From Streptomyces sp. NBC_00820 (GTDB taxonomy: Bacteria > Actinomycetota > Actinomycetes > Streptomycetales > Streptomycetaceae), in NCBI RefSeq assembly GCF_036347055.1, contig NZ_CP108882.1, positions 2,059,001-2,123,000 on the forward strand: DNA of 64,000 nucleotides. Direction: 5' to 3'. The translations under genes were made by a program, and so were the position numbers. Positions 28,796 to 37,958 of this stretch are shown here, piece after piece (position 1 is the stretch's first letter; each line of letters begins with the position of its first letter). The notes beneath the pieces were generated by a model that was not told where the DNA came from, made no database searches, and saw nothing but the letters and a program-made list of their open reading frames with translations.

Positions 28796-30130
28796 TCAGC
28801 CCTGGTAGGCCTTGGCCGCCGCGGACTCCAGCTTCGCGGCGGTGCCCTTGGCGTCGGAGGGGTCGCGCAGGAAGTCCTGGAGCAGCTTCCACTCGCCCGC
28901 GCCCTTGGTGCCGCCGAACGCCGCCGGTGCCTGGTCGGACATGTCGAAGCGGACGGAGTCGGCGTCTCCCGCGGCGACGAGGGACTTGGCGGTGGCGCGG
29001 GTGACGTCGTCGCCGTAGGAGGCGAGGTCGAGCTTCTTGTTCGGGGACAGGAAGCCGCCCGCCTTCGCCCACACGGCCGCGGCCTCGGGCGTGGCCAGGA
29101 ACTCCAGGAGCTTCATGCCGGCCTCGGCGTTCTTGCCGTCCTTGAGGACGACGGCCGCGTCGCCGCCGCTGACCACGGGGGCGGTGCCGCCGTCGACCGC
29201 GGGGAACGGGAAGAAGTCGGCGTCCTTGCCGACCGTCTTGCCGAACTGGTCGTGGGCGACGCCCGCGACGAAGTCGCCCTCGTAGACCATGCCGGCCTCG
29301 GGCTTGGGTCCGAACACCTTCTCCACCGAGCCCGGGAAGTCGGTGTTGAGGGCCTCCTTCTGGCCGCCGGCGACGAGCTGCTTGTCCTTGAAGAGCTTGC
29401 CGAGGGTGGTGAGTGCCTTGACCACGCTCGCGTCGGTCCACTTGATCTTGTGGGTGGCGAGGGCGTCGTACTTCTCGGGTCCGGCCTGGGAGAGGTAGAT
29501 GTTCTCGAACCAGTCGGTGAGGGTCCAGCCGTCCTGTCCGGCGACCGCGAAGGCGGCGAGGCCGGAGTCGGAGACGGTGTGGCCGGCCTTCAGCATCTCC
29601 TCGTAGGTCCCCGGGGCCTTGACCCCGGCCTGCGCGAGGGCGTCGGGGCTGTACCAGACGGTCGACTTGTGGGCGGCCTTGAAGTACAGGCCGTACAGCT
29701 TGCCGTCGACGCTGCCGTAGTTCTTCCACACGGGTGCGAAGTCGGCGCCGATCGTCTGCTCGGCGGTCGGGGACAGCGGCTTGAGCCAGCCCTGCTTCGC
29801 GAACTGCTGGAGCACACCGACCTGCGGGACCATCACGACGTCGGGCGCGTTGCCGCCCTCGATCTTGCTGCCGACGACGGTGGAGACGTTGTCGCCGGTG
29901 GACATGAACTGCGTCTTGGCGCCGGTCTTCGCGGTGAACGCGTCCAGCACCTTCTGGAAGTTCTTCTGCTCGCTGCCGGTCCAGACACCGGCCACGGTGA
30001 CGGTCCGGCCGCTGAGTGCCTTGTCGCCGCCGCCCGCGGCGACCGGGGTGCTGCCGCCGCAGGCGGTCGTGCCGAGTGCCAGGGCGAGGGTGGTGCAGCC
30101 GGTGAGCAGGGTGGTACGTCGTCGCATCAT
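28796..30130 (-). CDS. aglE: Sugar-binding lipoprotein of ABC transporter (AglE-like)
   Basis: The 444-residue extracellular solute-binding protein begins MMRRRTTLLTGCTTLALALG with a lipobox ending at C24 (GTTACGG). A family 1 binding-protein fold follows, including SKIEGGNAPDVVMVPQ, LYGLYFKAAHKSTVWYSPDAL and a C-terminal GAGEWKLLQDFLRDP. It captures the sugar for the two downstream permeases. A second ATG one codon later is equally possible. It starts 38 bases after the glucosidase gene. Confidence 0.92.
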   Translation of the reverse strand: MMRRRTTLLTGCTTLALALGTTACGGSTPVAAGGGDKALSGRTVTVAGVWTGSEQKNFQKVLDAFTAKTGAKTQFMSTGDNVSTVVGSKIEGGNAPDVVMVPQVGVLQQFAKQGWLKPLSPTAEQTIGADFAPVWKNYGSVDGKLYGLYFKAAHKSTVWYSPDALAQAGVKAPGTYEEMLKAGHTVSDSGLAAFAVAGQDGWTLTDWFENIYLSQAGPEKYDALATHKIKWTDASVVKALTTLGKLFKDKQLVAGGQKEALNTDFPGSVEKVFGPKPEAGMVYEGDFVAGVAHDQFGKTVGKDADFFPFPAVDGGTAPVVSGGDAAVVLKDGKNAEAGMKLLEFLATPEAAAVWAKAGGFLSPNKKLDLASYGDDVTRATAKSLVAAGDADSVRFDMSDQAPAAFGGTKGAGEWKLLQDFLRDPSDAKGTAAKLESAAAKAYQG

Positions 30131-30168
30131 CGTTGATGTCCCTTCGGTGGGTGGGCAGGTGACAGAGA

Positions 30169-31791
30169 TCAGAGGCCGGCGAGCCACCAGGCGGCCGTCG
30201 AGCCGGGCAGCTCCCCGGCGGGGCAGGGGCCGCTGGCGAGCAGGGGGGTGCCGGGGGCGGGGGCGGCGGCGGGTGCCGTACCGAAGTTGACGGCGCAGAC
30301 CAGGCCGTCGCCGCGGACGAAGGCGAGAACGTCCGGCTCGGTGTCCAGCCAGCGCAGCGTGCCCTCGCCCAGCTGGGGCAGGGAGGCGCGCAGTTGGAGG
30401 GCGTCGCGGTACAGGTGCCAGGAGGAGCGGGTGTCGGCGAGGGCGCGCTCGGTGGCGTACTCGGCGAACCACTCGGGCTGCGGCAGCCACGGCTCGGCGC
30501 CCCCGGTCCCGTCGGTGAAGCCGAACGGGGAGGCCTGCCCCGACCAGGGCAGCGGTACGCGGCAGCCGTCGCGGACGTGGGTGCGGCTTCCGGTGCGGTG
30601 GAAGATGGGGTCGGTGAGGACGTCGTCGGGCAGGTCGACGACCTCGGGCAGGCCCAGTTCCTCGCCCTGGTAGATGTACGCCGATCCGGGCAGCGCCAGC
30701 ATCAGCAGCGCGGCGGCGCGGGCACGGGCGGCGCCGAGGCCGCTGCCGGTGGGGGCGGGTTCGCCGTAGCGGGTGACGGTGCGGACCTGGTCGTGGTTGT
30801 TGAGGACCCAGGTGACCGTGGAGCCGGTGCCGGCGATGTCCTGCACGGCCTCGGAGACGACCTTGCGGAAGGCGTCGGCGTCCCAGGGGGTGCGGAGCAG
30901 GTCGAAGAAGAACGCCTGGTGGAGTTCGTCGGGGCGGACGTACCGAGCGTGTTCGCGGGCGCTGGGCACCGACACCTCGCCGACCAGCAGCCGTTCGTGG
31001 CCGTCGCGGGCGGTGTACTCCTCGCACACCGCGCGCCAGTGCCGCCACACGTCGTGCACCTCGGGCTGGTTCCAGGCGAGCGGGTTGACCGAGTCGCGAG
31101 TGCGGGCGTCGGCCTCCGGGTCGTCGGCGTCGGGCAGTCCGGGGTGCTTGTAGAGTCCGGCGGCGACGTCGATGCGGAAGCCGTCGACGCCCCGGTCCAG
31201 CCAGAAGCGCAGGACCTGGTCGAACTCTGCGGCCGTCCCGGGCTCGCGCCAGTTCCAGTCCGGCTGTTCGGGCGTGAACATGTGCAGGTACCACTGACCG
31301 GGGCGGCCGTCCGCCTCGGTGACCCGGGTCCAGGCGGGGCCGCCGAACATGGCGTGCCAGTTGTTGGGCGGCCGCGTGCCGTCCGGGCCGCGGCCCTCGG
31401 CGAAGTGGAAGCGGGCGCGGGCCGGGCTGCCGGGCGCGGCGGCGAGTGCCTCGCGGAACGCGGGGTGTTCGCTGGAGCAGTGGTTGGGGACGATGTCCAG
31501 CAGCACCTTGATGCCGAGCCGGTGGGCGTCCGTCATCAGCAGGTCGAATCCGGCGAGGTCGCCGAAGAGCGGGTCGACGTCGCGGTAGTCGGCCACGTCG
31601 TAGCCGTGGTCGTGCTGGGGCGAGGGGAAGAAGGGGCTCAGCCAGATCCCGTCGACGCCGAGCTTCTTCAGGTACGGCAGTCCGGCCCGGACTCCGGCCA
31701 GATCGCCGACGCCGTCACCGGTGCTGTCCAGGAAGCTGCGGACGTACACCTGGTAGATGACCGCGTCGCGCCACCAGTGGTGCCTGTTCAA
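30169..31791 (-). CDS. aglA: GH13 alpha-glucosidase (oligo-1,6/alpha-1,4 type)
   Basis: The 540-residue cytoplasmic GH13 enzyme should hydrolyse imported alpha-glucosides to glucose. The N-terminus WWRDAVIYQVYVRSFLDSTG and LDIVPNHCSSEH are typical. The nucleophile Asp is in GFRIDVAAG (near 209), the acid/base Glu in LLVGEVSVP (near 271) and the third acid in LNNHDQVR (near 334). The predicted start is TTG 31791, with only a weak AGG upstream. It is the first gene of the operon, so the enzyme is made with its transporter. No signal peptide is present. Confidence 0.92.
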   Translation of the reverse strand: MNRHHWWRDAVIYQVYVRSFLDSTGDGVGDLAGVRAGLPYLKKLGVDGIWLSPFFPSPQHDHGYDVADYRDVDPLFGDLAGFDLLMTDAHRLGIKVLLDIVPNHCSSEHPAFREALAAAPGSPARARFHFAEGRGPDGTRPPNNWHAMFGGPAWTRVTEADGRPGQWYLHMFTPEQPDWNWREPGTAAEFDQVLRFWLDRGVDGFRIDVAAGLYKHPGLPDADDPEADARTRDSVNPLAWNQPEVHDVWRHWRAVCEEYTARDGHERLLVGEVSVPSAREHARYVRPDELHQAFFFDLLRTPWDADAFRKVVSEAVQDIAGTGSTVTWVLNNHDQVRTVTRYGEPAPTGSGLGAARARAAALLMLALPGSAYIYQGEELGLPEVVDLPDDVLTDPIFHRTGSRTHVRDGCRVPLPWSGQASPFGFTDGTGGAEPWLPQPEWFAEYATERALADTRSSWHLYRDALQLRASLPQLGEGTLRWLDTEPDVLAFVRGDGLVCAVNFGTAPAAAPAPGTPLLASGPCPAGELPGSTAAWWLAGL

Positions 31792-32013
31792 ACCGTTGAC
31801 CTGTCTCGTGAGGGCAGCAGTGATGCATGCATGTTAGGTAGGCGTTTCACGAGGGTGTCAATGAAAAGAACAGCGGGCATCGCGGAGTTGGGCGCTGAAA
31901 TGCCGACTTGTCCGGGCGGGCTGAGCCCAGTTGAGATGTGGGCGTTACTTAACAGGTAACTAGTTGGCTGGATAACCAGGTGCCTGCGCGGCCGGAGCCG
32001 GCCGGCCGGACGA
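31792..32013. promoter_or_regulatory. Promoter region of the alpha-glucoside operon with two palindromes
   Basis: The gap holds ATGCATGCAT (31823-31832), a perfect 10-bp palindrome about 35 bases before the glucosidase start. It also holds GTTAC-N7-GTAAC (31944-31960). Either could be an operator. No LacI or GntR gene is encoded next to the operon, so the regulator is unknown. Confidence 0.4.
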
Positions 32014-33285
32014 CTACCGTCGGGCGACGGCGTCGAGCTCCCGGGCCAGTCGCCGTACCGCCGCCCCGGGCGTCTCGCGCCCGGTCAGCGCGTCCTGCAC
32101 GACCGCCTGCACCACCAGGCTGACCTGGTCGTAGTGCGGGCTCTTGGGGCGCGGGGCGGCGGTGAGGACGGCGGTGCGCAGGGTCGGCAGGTAGGGGAAC
32201 CGCCGTACCAGCGCGGGGTCTTCGTAGAGCGCGGCGCGTACGGGCGGCAGCGCGCCCCGGGTGAGCACCTCGCGCTGGACACGCTCGCTCGTGAGGTACG
32301 CGATCAGGCGCGCGGCCGAACCGGGGTGCCGGGCGTGTGTGTTGACGGCCAGGTCGGAGCCGCCCAGCACGCTTCTGCCCGGCCCGTGCGGTCCCGGCAG
32401 CGGTACGGCGCCGATCCGGCCGGCGACCGGGGAGCCGGGGGCCGAGGCGACGGCGTAGGCGTAGGGCCAGTTGCGCAGGAAGAGCAGCCGGCCGTCCTGG
32501 AAGGCCCGCTTGGACTCCTCCTCCTTGTACGTCATCGCCTCCTTCGGGATCCAGCCCTCGCGCAGGCCCCGGGCGAGGAAGCCGATGCCCTCGCGGGCGG
32601 CGTCGGAGTCGACGGTGACGCGGGTGCCCTCGTCGCCGAGGATCGAGCCGCCCGCCGAGTACACGGCCTCGGCCACGTTGACGGTCAGGCCCTCGTAGGG
32701 CAGGAACTGGCCCGCGTAGCCGCCGAGGCCGTACTTCGGCGCGACGGTCTTCGCGTCGTGTTCCAGCTCGGCCCAGGTGCGCGGCGGCCGTACGCCCTCC
32801 TTGGCGAGGACGTCCTTGCGGTACAGCAGCAGTCCGGCGTTGGTGACGTACGGGACGGCGTACAGCCGCCCGTCGTAGGTGGCCGTGTCCACGACCGGGG
32901 GCAGGAAGCTCTTCAGCGGGAAGCGGCCCGGGGGCAGCGGGCGGATCCAGCCGGCCGCCGCGAACTCCGAGGTCCAGTTGACGTCGATGTTGAGCACGTC
33001 GAACCGGCCCCGGTCGCCGCCGCGCAGGTCGGTGGTCATCTGCGCGTGGGTCTCGTCGGCGGAGTCCGGCAGCTCGACGAGGGTGACCTTCTCGGCGGGG
33101 TGGGTACGGTTCCAGCCCTGGAGCAACGGGCCGAGGTAGCCGGTCAGATCGCCGGCGGTGGCCAGGGTGAGCGGGCCTCGCGCGTCACCGCCGCCCTCGT
33201 CGGCCCGGGCGCCGGAGGCGACACAGCCGGTCAGGATCACGGCCAGTACGAGGAGTCCCCTGCCGGCGGCGCGCACCCACCGCAT
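32014..33285 (-). CDS. Orphan ABC transporter solute-binding lipoprotein
   Basis: The 423-residue protein resembles family 1 sugar-binding proteins. ATG 33285 follows a strong GGGGAGGAA site. The lipoprotein signal ends at C21 (VILTGC). Binding-protein blocks include RFDVLNIDVNWTSEFAAAGWIRPL, YDGRLYAVPYVTNAGLLLYRKDVL and QDGRLLFLRNWPYAYAVAS. No permease or ATPase lies next to it, and a 220-base gap separates it from the glucosidase operon, so it is either an orphan or serves a transporter elsewhere. A longer frame upstream lacks a signal peptide at its start. Confidence 0.85.
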   Translation of the reverse strand: MRWVRAAGRGLLVLAVILTGCVASGARADEGGGDARGPLTLATAGDLTGYLGPLLQGWNRTHPAEKVTLVELPDSADETHAQMTTDLRGGDRGRFDVLNIDVNWTSEFAAAGWIRPLPPGRFPLKSFLPPVVDTATYDGRLYAVPYVTNAGLLLYRKDVLAKEGVRPPRTWAELEHDAKTVAPKYGLGGYAGQFLPYEGLTVNVAEAVYSAGGSILGDEGTRVTVDSDAAREGIGFLARGLREGWIPKEAMTYKEEESKRAFQDGRLLFLRNWPYAYAVASAPGSPVAGRIGAVPLPGPHGPGRSVLGGSDLAVNTHARHPGSAARLIAYLTSERVQREVLTRGALPPVRAALYEDPALVRRFPYLPTLRTAVLTAAPRPKSPHYDQVSLVVQAVVQDALTGRETPGAAVRRLARELDAVARR

Positions 33286-33407
33286 AGGTTCCTCCCCGTG
33301 CACCGGCGCCGGGCACCGTCGCCCGGGGTCAGAGGCCATGTATACCGGTTGGGCGATGGGCGATACTAGGGCCTGCGGCACATCACGCGGACAGGAGGAC
33401 AGCACGA

Positions 33408-33926
33408 GTGCGCCTGCCCCTCCTGGCACTCCTCGCACGCGGTCCCGCCCACGGCTACGAGCTGAAGCAGGACCTTGAGCAACTGCTGGGCTCCGCGTAC
33501 CCTCAGCCGAACGTCGGCCAGATCTACGTGACCCTCGGCCGCCTCGAGAAGTCGGGGCTGATCGAGGGTGAGGACGTCGAGCAGGCCGGCCGGCCCAACA
33601 AGAAGGTCTACCACCTCACCGACGCCGGGCGGGAGGCGCTGCACGCCTGGTTCGAGGAGACCGAGGACGAGCCGCGGGTACGGGACGAGTTCTTCATGAA
33701 GCTCGCCGTCGCCCCGCAGACCGGTCTCGCGGACCAGATCGCCCTCATCAACAGACAGCGGCGCCAGTACCTCAACACCATGCGCGACCTGTCGAGGCTG
33801 GCCGCGGCCGAGAACCGGGACAACCGAGTCGCGCACCTGCTCATCGAGGGCGCGATGCTGCACCTCCAGGCCGACCTCGACTGGCTGGAGCGCTGCCAGG
33901 AGGAGCTGGAGGGCTTGAGTGAGTGA
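33408..33926 (+). CDS. PadR-family transcriptional regulator
   Basis: The 172-residue protein has the PadR winged helix in its first 80 residues (LLALLARGPAHGYELKQDLEQLLG, NVGQIYVTLGRLEKSGLIEGE, KKVYHLTDAGREAL) and the PadR C-terminal helical dimerisation region. GTG 33408 follows AGGAGG. It overlaps the downstream ABC ATPase gene by eight bases, so it probably controls the exporter that follows. The ligand is not known. Confidence 0.92.
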   Translation: MRLPLLALLARGPAHGYELKQDLEQLLGSAYPQPNVGQIYVTLGRLEKSGLIEGEDVEQAGRPNKKVYHLTDAGREALHAWFEETEDEPRVRDEFFMKLAVAPQTGLADQIALINRQRRQYLNTMRDLSRLAAAENRDNRVAHLLIEGAMLHLQADLDWLERCQEELEGLSE

Positions 33927-34668
33927 CGGCGGGCCTCCCGTGCTGCGGGCCGAGGGGCTGGTGAAGACCCATCACGGCGAGGGCGCGCCCGCGCGTGCCG
34001 TGCGCGGGGTCGATCTGAGCGTGGCACGGGGCGAGTTCGTGGCGATCACCGGCCCGTCCGGGGCCGGGAAGTCGACGCTGCTGCACCTGCTCGGCGGGCT
34101 CTTGCGGCCCGACGAGGGCAGCATCTGGCTCGACGGCCGCCGCACCGACTCCTTCGGCGAGGCGCGCTGGGCGGTGGAGCGCCGCAAGGCCATCGGGATC
34201 GTCTTCCAGTTCTTCAACCTGGTGTCGAACCTGTCGGTCGCGGACAACGTCGAGCTGCCCGCTCTGCTGGCCGGCGTCCCGCCGAAGCGTGCCCGGGCCG
34301 AACGCGAGGACCTCCTCGCGGAACTGGGCCTCCAGGGCAAGGAGCGCAGCATGCCGGGCGAGCTGTCCGGCGGCGAGCAGCAGCGGGTCGCCCTGGCCCG
34401 CGCGCTGGTCAACCATCCGCCGCTGCTGCTCGCCGACGAGCCCGCCGGCAGCCTGGACAGCAAGGGGACCCGCGAGGTGATGCGGCTGCTGTCCCGGTTC
34501 CACGGGCGCGGGCAGAGCATCGTCCTCGTCACCCACGACGCCCGCCTCGCGAGCGCCGCCGACCGCGTGATCAGCTTCTTCGACGGCCGCATAGCCGACG
34601 ACGCCGCACTGGCCGGCACGACGTCCCGCAGGCCCGGGATCTCCGGCGTGCTGGAACTGAAGGACTGA
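33919..34668 (+). CDS. ABC transporter ATP-binding protein (MacB/LolD type)
   Basis: The 249-residue ATPase has Walker A GPSGAGKSTLL (about 46-56), the signature LSGGEQQRVALARAL, Walker B LLLADEPAGSLD and the switch His in VTHDARLA. The type VII (MacB/LolD/FtsE) subfamily works with FtsX-like permeases, and one follows 51 bases downstream. The GTG start lies inside the padR gene. Confidence 0.93.
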   Translation: MSDGGPPVLRAEGLVKTHHGEGAPARAVRGVDLSVARGEFVAITGPSGAGKSTLLHLLGGLLRPDEGSIWLDGRRTDSFGEARWAVERRKAIGIVFQFFNLVSNLSVADNVELPALLAGVPPKRARAEREDLLAELGLQGKERSMPGELSGGEQQRVALARALVNHPPLLLADEPAGSLDSKGTREVMRLLSRFHGRGQSIVLVTHDARLASAADRVISFFDGRIADDAALAGTTSRRPGISGVLELKD

Positions 34669-34719
34669 CCGTGGTGTACGACCCTCCGATCCGCCGGCCC
34701 CGGACGAGGGGCTGAGCCC

Positions 34720-37002
34720 GTGCGTGCCACCCTGCGCTGGGCCCACTCCGATCTGCGCACGCACCGGGGCGAGGCACTGTTCCTCACGCTCGCCACCGCC
34801 GGCATCGTCGCCTCCCTGCTGCTGGCCGCCGCCCTCTTCGGCTACGCCACCAACCCCTGGCAGCGCACCTTCACGCAGGCCCGCGGCGCCCACGTGTGGA
34901 TCCACACCGTGCCCTCCGCCGACGCCCGCGAGCTGGCCCGGCTGGACGGGGTCCTGTCGGTCGCCGGCCCCTACCGGACCGAGGCCGTCACGGTCGCCGC
35001 CCGCGGCGCCCGCGCCTCGGTGGAGCTGCGCGTCACCCCGCGCCTGCCCTCCGTAGGCCGTCCGCTGCTCACCGCGGGCCACTGGCTGGATCCGGCCGAC
35101 CCGGACGGCGTGGTCCTGGAGAGCGGCCTCGCCCGGGCCCTGCTGGCCGAGCCCGGCGACACCCTCACGCTGCCGGGGACGGCCCGCAGGCTCACCGTCG
35201 AGGGCGTCGCCGACAGCGCCGAACCCCCGTACAGCCCGGGCGAGCAGCCGGGGCTGATCTGGGCACCGCCGTCCGCCGTGCGCGCCGCCGGGGGCCAGGT
35301 GACCGGGCTGCGCCTGCGGAATCCGGCCGACACGGACTACGCGGTGCAGCGCGCGGTGACCGTGCTGGGGGCGGGCACGGTCGGCGAGGTCTCCACCTGG
35401 GAGCAGGCGCGGGCCGAGGCGCAGGGCGACAACCGGCTGCTGGGCCAGGTGCTCGGCCTGTTCGGGCTCGGCGCGCTGGCGGCCGCGGGACTCGCCGTGC
35501 ACGGGGCGATCGGCACCCGGATCCGCGGTCATCTGCGGGACATCTCGGTGCTGAAGGCGATCGGTTTCACGCCCGCCCAGGTGGTGCGGATCTTCCTGCT
35601 CCAGCATCTCGCCTACGCTGTGCTGGGCGCGCTGGCCGCCGCCTCGCTCATCGAGGGGCTCGGCGGCCGGATACCAGGGCGGCTCGGCGACGCGGTGGGC
35701 GTGTGGCAGGGGCTGCCCGGACACACCATGACCGTGGGCGCGGTCTCCGCGGGCACGGTGCTGTTCATCGGCCTGACGACGGGGCTGGCGGCCTGGCGCG
35801 CCGGCCGGGTGCCACCGGTTCCGGTGCCGCGCCCGTCGGCTCCGGCGGGCGGAGGTCTGACCGGCGTGGCCCGGCGGGCGCTGGGGCTGCGGCTGCCGGC
35901 CGCGCTGGTCCTGGGCTGCCACAAGACGTTCGCGGGGCGCGGCCGTTCGCTGGCCGCGCTCGCCCGGCTGACGCTTCCGCTGCTGCTGATCGTGGTGGCG
36001 CTCAGCGCGTGGACCACCATCGACCGCTTCCACAGCGATCCCGCCCGGGTGGGACTGCCGGCGGCGCTCACGGTCCGCTCGGACGGCGCTCTGAGCGACG
36101 GCGGGGTACGGGCCCTGCTGGCGCGGGACCCCCGGATCGCCGAGGCCTATCCGGGCGTCGAGGTGGCCGCGCTGGTGCCCGGCCAGACCGGGACGATCGC
36201 CCTGCGCGGCCTGGGCACGCGCACCCGGCCCTACCCCTACGCCCTCGCCGAGGGCCGCGCCCCGCACGGACCGGACGAGGCGGTGGCCGGTCAGGGGCTG
36301 CTGGACCTGCTGCACGCGCGGGTCGGCGACTGGGTGCGGATGACGGTCGGCGAACGGCCGCAGATCCTGCACATCGTCGGCCGCGGCATCGAGCCGCAGA
36401 ACGCCGGCCGGGTGGTGACCGCCTCCCTGGACACCCTGCGCGCCAACGACCCCCGGCTGACCCCGGCCTTCTACCAGCTCCGTCTCCGTCCGGGCGCCGA
36501 CCCCCGCGGCGTGTCCTCGCGTCTCGCCGAGGCCGGCGCCGGACACCTGGACGTGCACCCCGTGACGAACCCGGCGGACGGCCTGTCCCCGCTGCGCGCG
36601 GTGGTGGCCGGGCTGGTCGCCGTGCTGGCCCTCATCGGGCTGGTCGAGCTGCTCGGCGCCATCGGCGGGACCGTCCGCGAGGGCGAGCGGGACGTGCTCG
36701 CCCTGCGGGCGATCGGCATGTCCCCGCGCCAGATCACCGCGATCACCGTCACGGCGACGAGCTGTACGGCCCTGGGGGCGGCCGTCGTCGCCACGGCGCT
36801 GGGGCTGCCGCTGGCGCACCGGCTGATCGACGCCGAGGGCGACTCCAGCGGCATCGGCGCCGGCATCGCCCGGTCGCCCTCTCCCGGCCTGCTGTTCCTG
36901 ACGGGCGCGGGCGCCGTGCTGGGGGCGGCGGCGCTGTCCGCGCTGCCGGCGGCGAGGGCGGCACGCCGCCGGCTGGCGGACACGCTGAGCGCGGTGGCGT
37001 GA
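34720..37002 (+). CDS. FtsX-like ABC transporter permease
   Basis: This 760-residue membrane protein starts at GTG 34720 after GAGGGG. It has an N-terminal helix (LFLTLATAGIVASLLLAAALFGY), an extracytoplasmic domain and two groups of membrane helices around residues 245-370 and 625-750. FtsX-type coupling segments are RGHLRDISVLKAIGFTPAQVVRIFLLQ and EGERDVLALRAIGMSPRQITAIT. With the ATPase it forms a mechanotransmission-type complex or peptide exporter under PadR control. The substrate is unknown. A 31-bp triplicated repeat begins at its stop codon. Confidence 0.9.
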   Translation: MRATLRWAHSDLRTHRGEALFLTLATAGIVASLLLAAALFGYATNPWQRTFTQARGAHVWIHTVPSADARELARLDGVLSVAGPYRTEAVTVAARGARASVELRVTPRLPSVGRPLLTAGHWLDPADPDGVVLESGLARALLAEPGDTLTLPGTARRLTVEGVADSAEPPYSPGEQPGLIWAPPSAVRAAGGQVTGLRLRNPADTDYAVQRAVTVLGAGTVGEVSTWEQARAEAQGDNRLLGQVLGLFGLGALAAAGLAVHGAIGTRIRGHLRDISVLKAIGFTPAQVVRIFLLQHLAYAVLGALAAASLIEGLGGRIPGRLGDAVGVWQGLPGHTMTVGAVSAGTVLFIGLTTGLAAWRAGRVPPVPVPRPSAPAGGGLTGVARRALGLRLPAALVLGCHKTFAGRGRSLAALARLTLPLLLIVVALSAWTTIDRFHSDPARVGLPAALTVRSDGALSDGGVRALLARDPRIAEAYPGVEVAALVPGQTGTIALRGLGTRTRPYPYALAEGRAPHGPDEAVAGQGLLDLLHARVGDWVRMTVGERPQILHIVGRGIEPQNAGRVVTASLDTLRANDPRLTPAFYQLRLRPGADPRGVSSRLAEAGAGHLDVHPVTNPADGLSPLRAVVAGLVAVLALIGLVELLGAIGGTVREGERDVLALRAIGMSPRQITAITVTATSCTALGAAVVATALGLPLAHRLIDAEGDSSGIGAGIARSPSPGLLFLTGAGAVLGAAALSALPAARAARRRLADTLSAVA

Positions 37003-37083
37003 CGCCTGCCCGGCGCTGACCGCGGGGGCGTGACGCCTGCTCAACCCTGACCGCGGTGGCGTGACGTCTGCTCAGAGGGTGAC
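36991..37083. repeat. 31-bp tandem repeat (3 copies) spanning gene ends
   Basis: Copies start at 36991, 37022 and 37053. Each begins GCGGKGGCGTGACG. The first contains the FtsX stop codon (37000-37002) and the third contains the stop of the convergent lipoprotein gene (37072-37074). Confidence 0.88.
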
Positions 37084-37833
37084 GTCACGCCATTCGTCGG
37101 GGTGTTCCCCGATCAGCGCCAGCAGACCGGCGAAGCGTTCACCGGAGAAGAGCACGGCGTTGTTCCGTGCCGGAATCCGTTTGCCGTCTATCTCGGCGGT
37201 GGGGGTGCCCGGCCCCTGCGGGCTCCCGGCCCCGCCGGCACGCTCGTACACCTTCTGGGAGGCGGTCACGAACGAGCGGTACTTCATGCTCCTGACCGCC
37301 GAGTCGAAGGCCGGACCGCGCAGCCCCTCCACCTTCCCCGCCAGCTCGAGCAGGCGGGCGTCGGTGAATCCGTCGGTGCTCTCGGGAGGCTGGTGGGCGA
37401 AGAGCACGTCGTGGTACTCGGCGAACCTGCCCGCCTCCAACGCGGCCCGCAGGGCGTTGACCGCCTTCTCCGAGCCCTTGCCGCCGAGCCGGCCGTCCAG
37501 GAAGGAGGCGAGGGTGTACTCCGTCTTCGTGATCCGGTGGAGGGCCGTGTCACGCAGCACCGGCGCGCCGCCCTCGGTCTCGAACTCCTCGCACACCGGG
37601 CAGCGCGGGTCCTCGTACAGGTGCACGGTGATCGCCGCGTCGGGGTCGCCGACGGTGATCGTCGTCCCGTCCGCCGACAGCCGCTCCGGCACGTCCCCGA
37701 GCCCCGCATACGCCGGCGTGAGCTCCGCTTCCCCGCTCCCGTGCCCCGTCGGGTGGTACCGGGTGCCGCAGCCCACCGCCGACAGCCCCAGCACAGCCAC
37801 CGCGACCGCCGCGGCGAACCCCTTGCTTCTCAT
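37072..37833 (-). CDS. DsbA-like thioredoxin-fold lipoprotein
   Basis: The 253-residue protein has a lipoprotein signal ending at C22 (LSAVGC). Its thioredoxin fold (DsbA/thioredoxin_4 type) carries the redox motif C78-P-V-C81 in HLYEDPRCPVCEEFE. The helical insert and a later GTPTAEIDGKRIPARN loop, probably the cis-Pro region, fit the family. It should act outside the membrane as a thiol oxidoreductase. ATG 37833 has GGAGG upstream. Its partner and role are unknown. Confidence 0.88.
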   Translation of the reverse strand: MRSKGFAAAVAVAVLGLSAVGCGTRYHPTGHGSGEAELTPAYAGLGDVPERLSADGTTITVGDPDAAITVHLYEDPRCPVCEEFETEGGAPVLRDTALHRITKTEYTLASFLDGRLGGKGSEKAVNALRAALEAGRFAEYHDVLFAHQPPESTDGFTDARLLELAGKVEGLRGPAFDSAVRSMKYRSFVTASQKVYERAGGAGSPQGPGTPTAEIDGKRIPARNNAVLFSGERFAGLLALIGEHPDEWRDVTL

Positions 37834-37958
37834 CCGTATGTCCTCCCCTGAAGTCAGGAACCTTAGGGGATGCATATGACAAGCGCGCCGGAATTGCCGT
37901 GGCGGTGGGTGAGGAGGCGCGGGCGCGGTGGGCGCGGTGGGCGTGACAGGTCCCCGCG

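Noticed and set aside
33841..37044. A 1067-codon open frame antisense to the ABC/FtsX genes
   Set aside because: Composition is Arg/Gln/Gly repetitive and no family motif is visible. The opposite strand encodes clear ABC ATPase and FtsX motifs over the same bases.
26593..37833. The sugar transport segment as a mobile element or genomic island
   Set aside because: No integrase, transposase, tRNA or terminal direct repeats were found at its borders, and GC and codon use look the same as the flanks.
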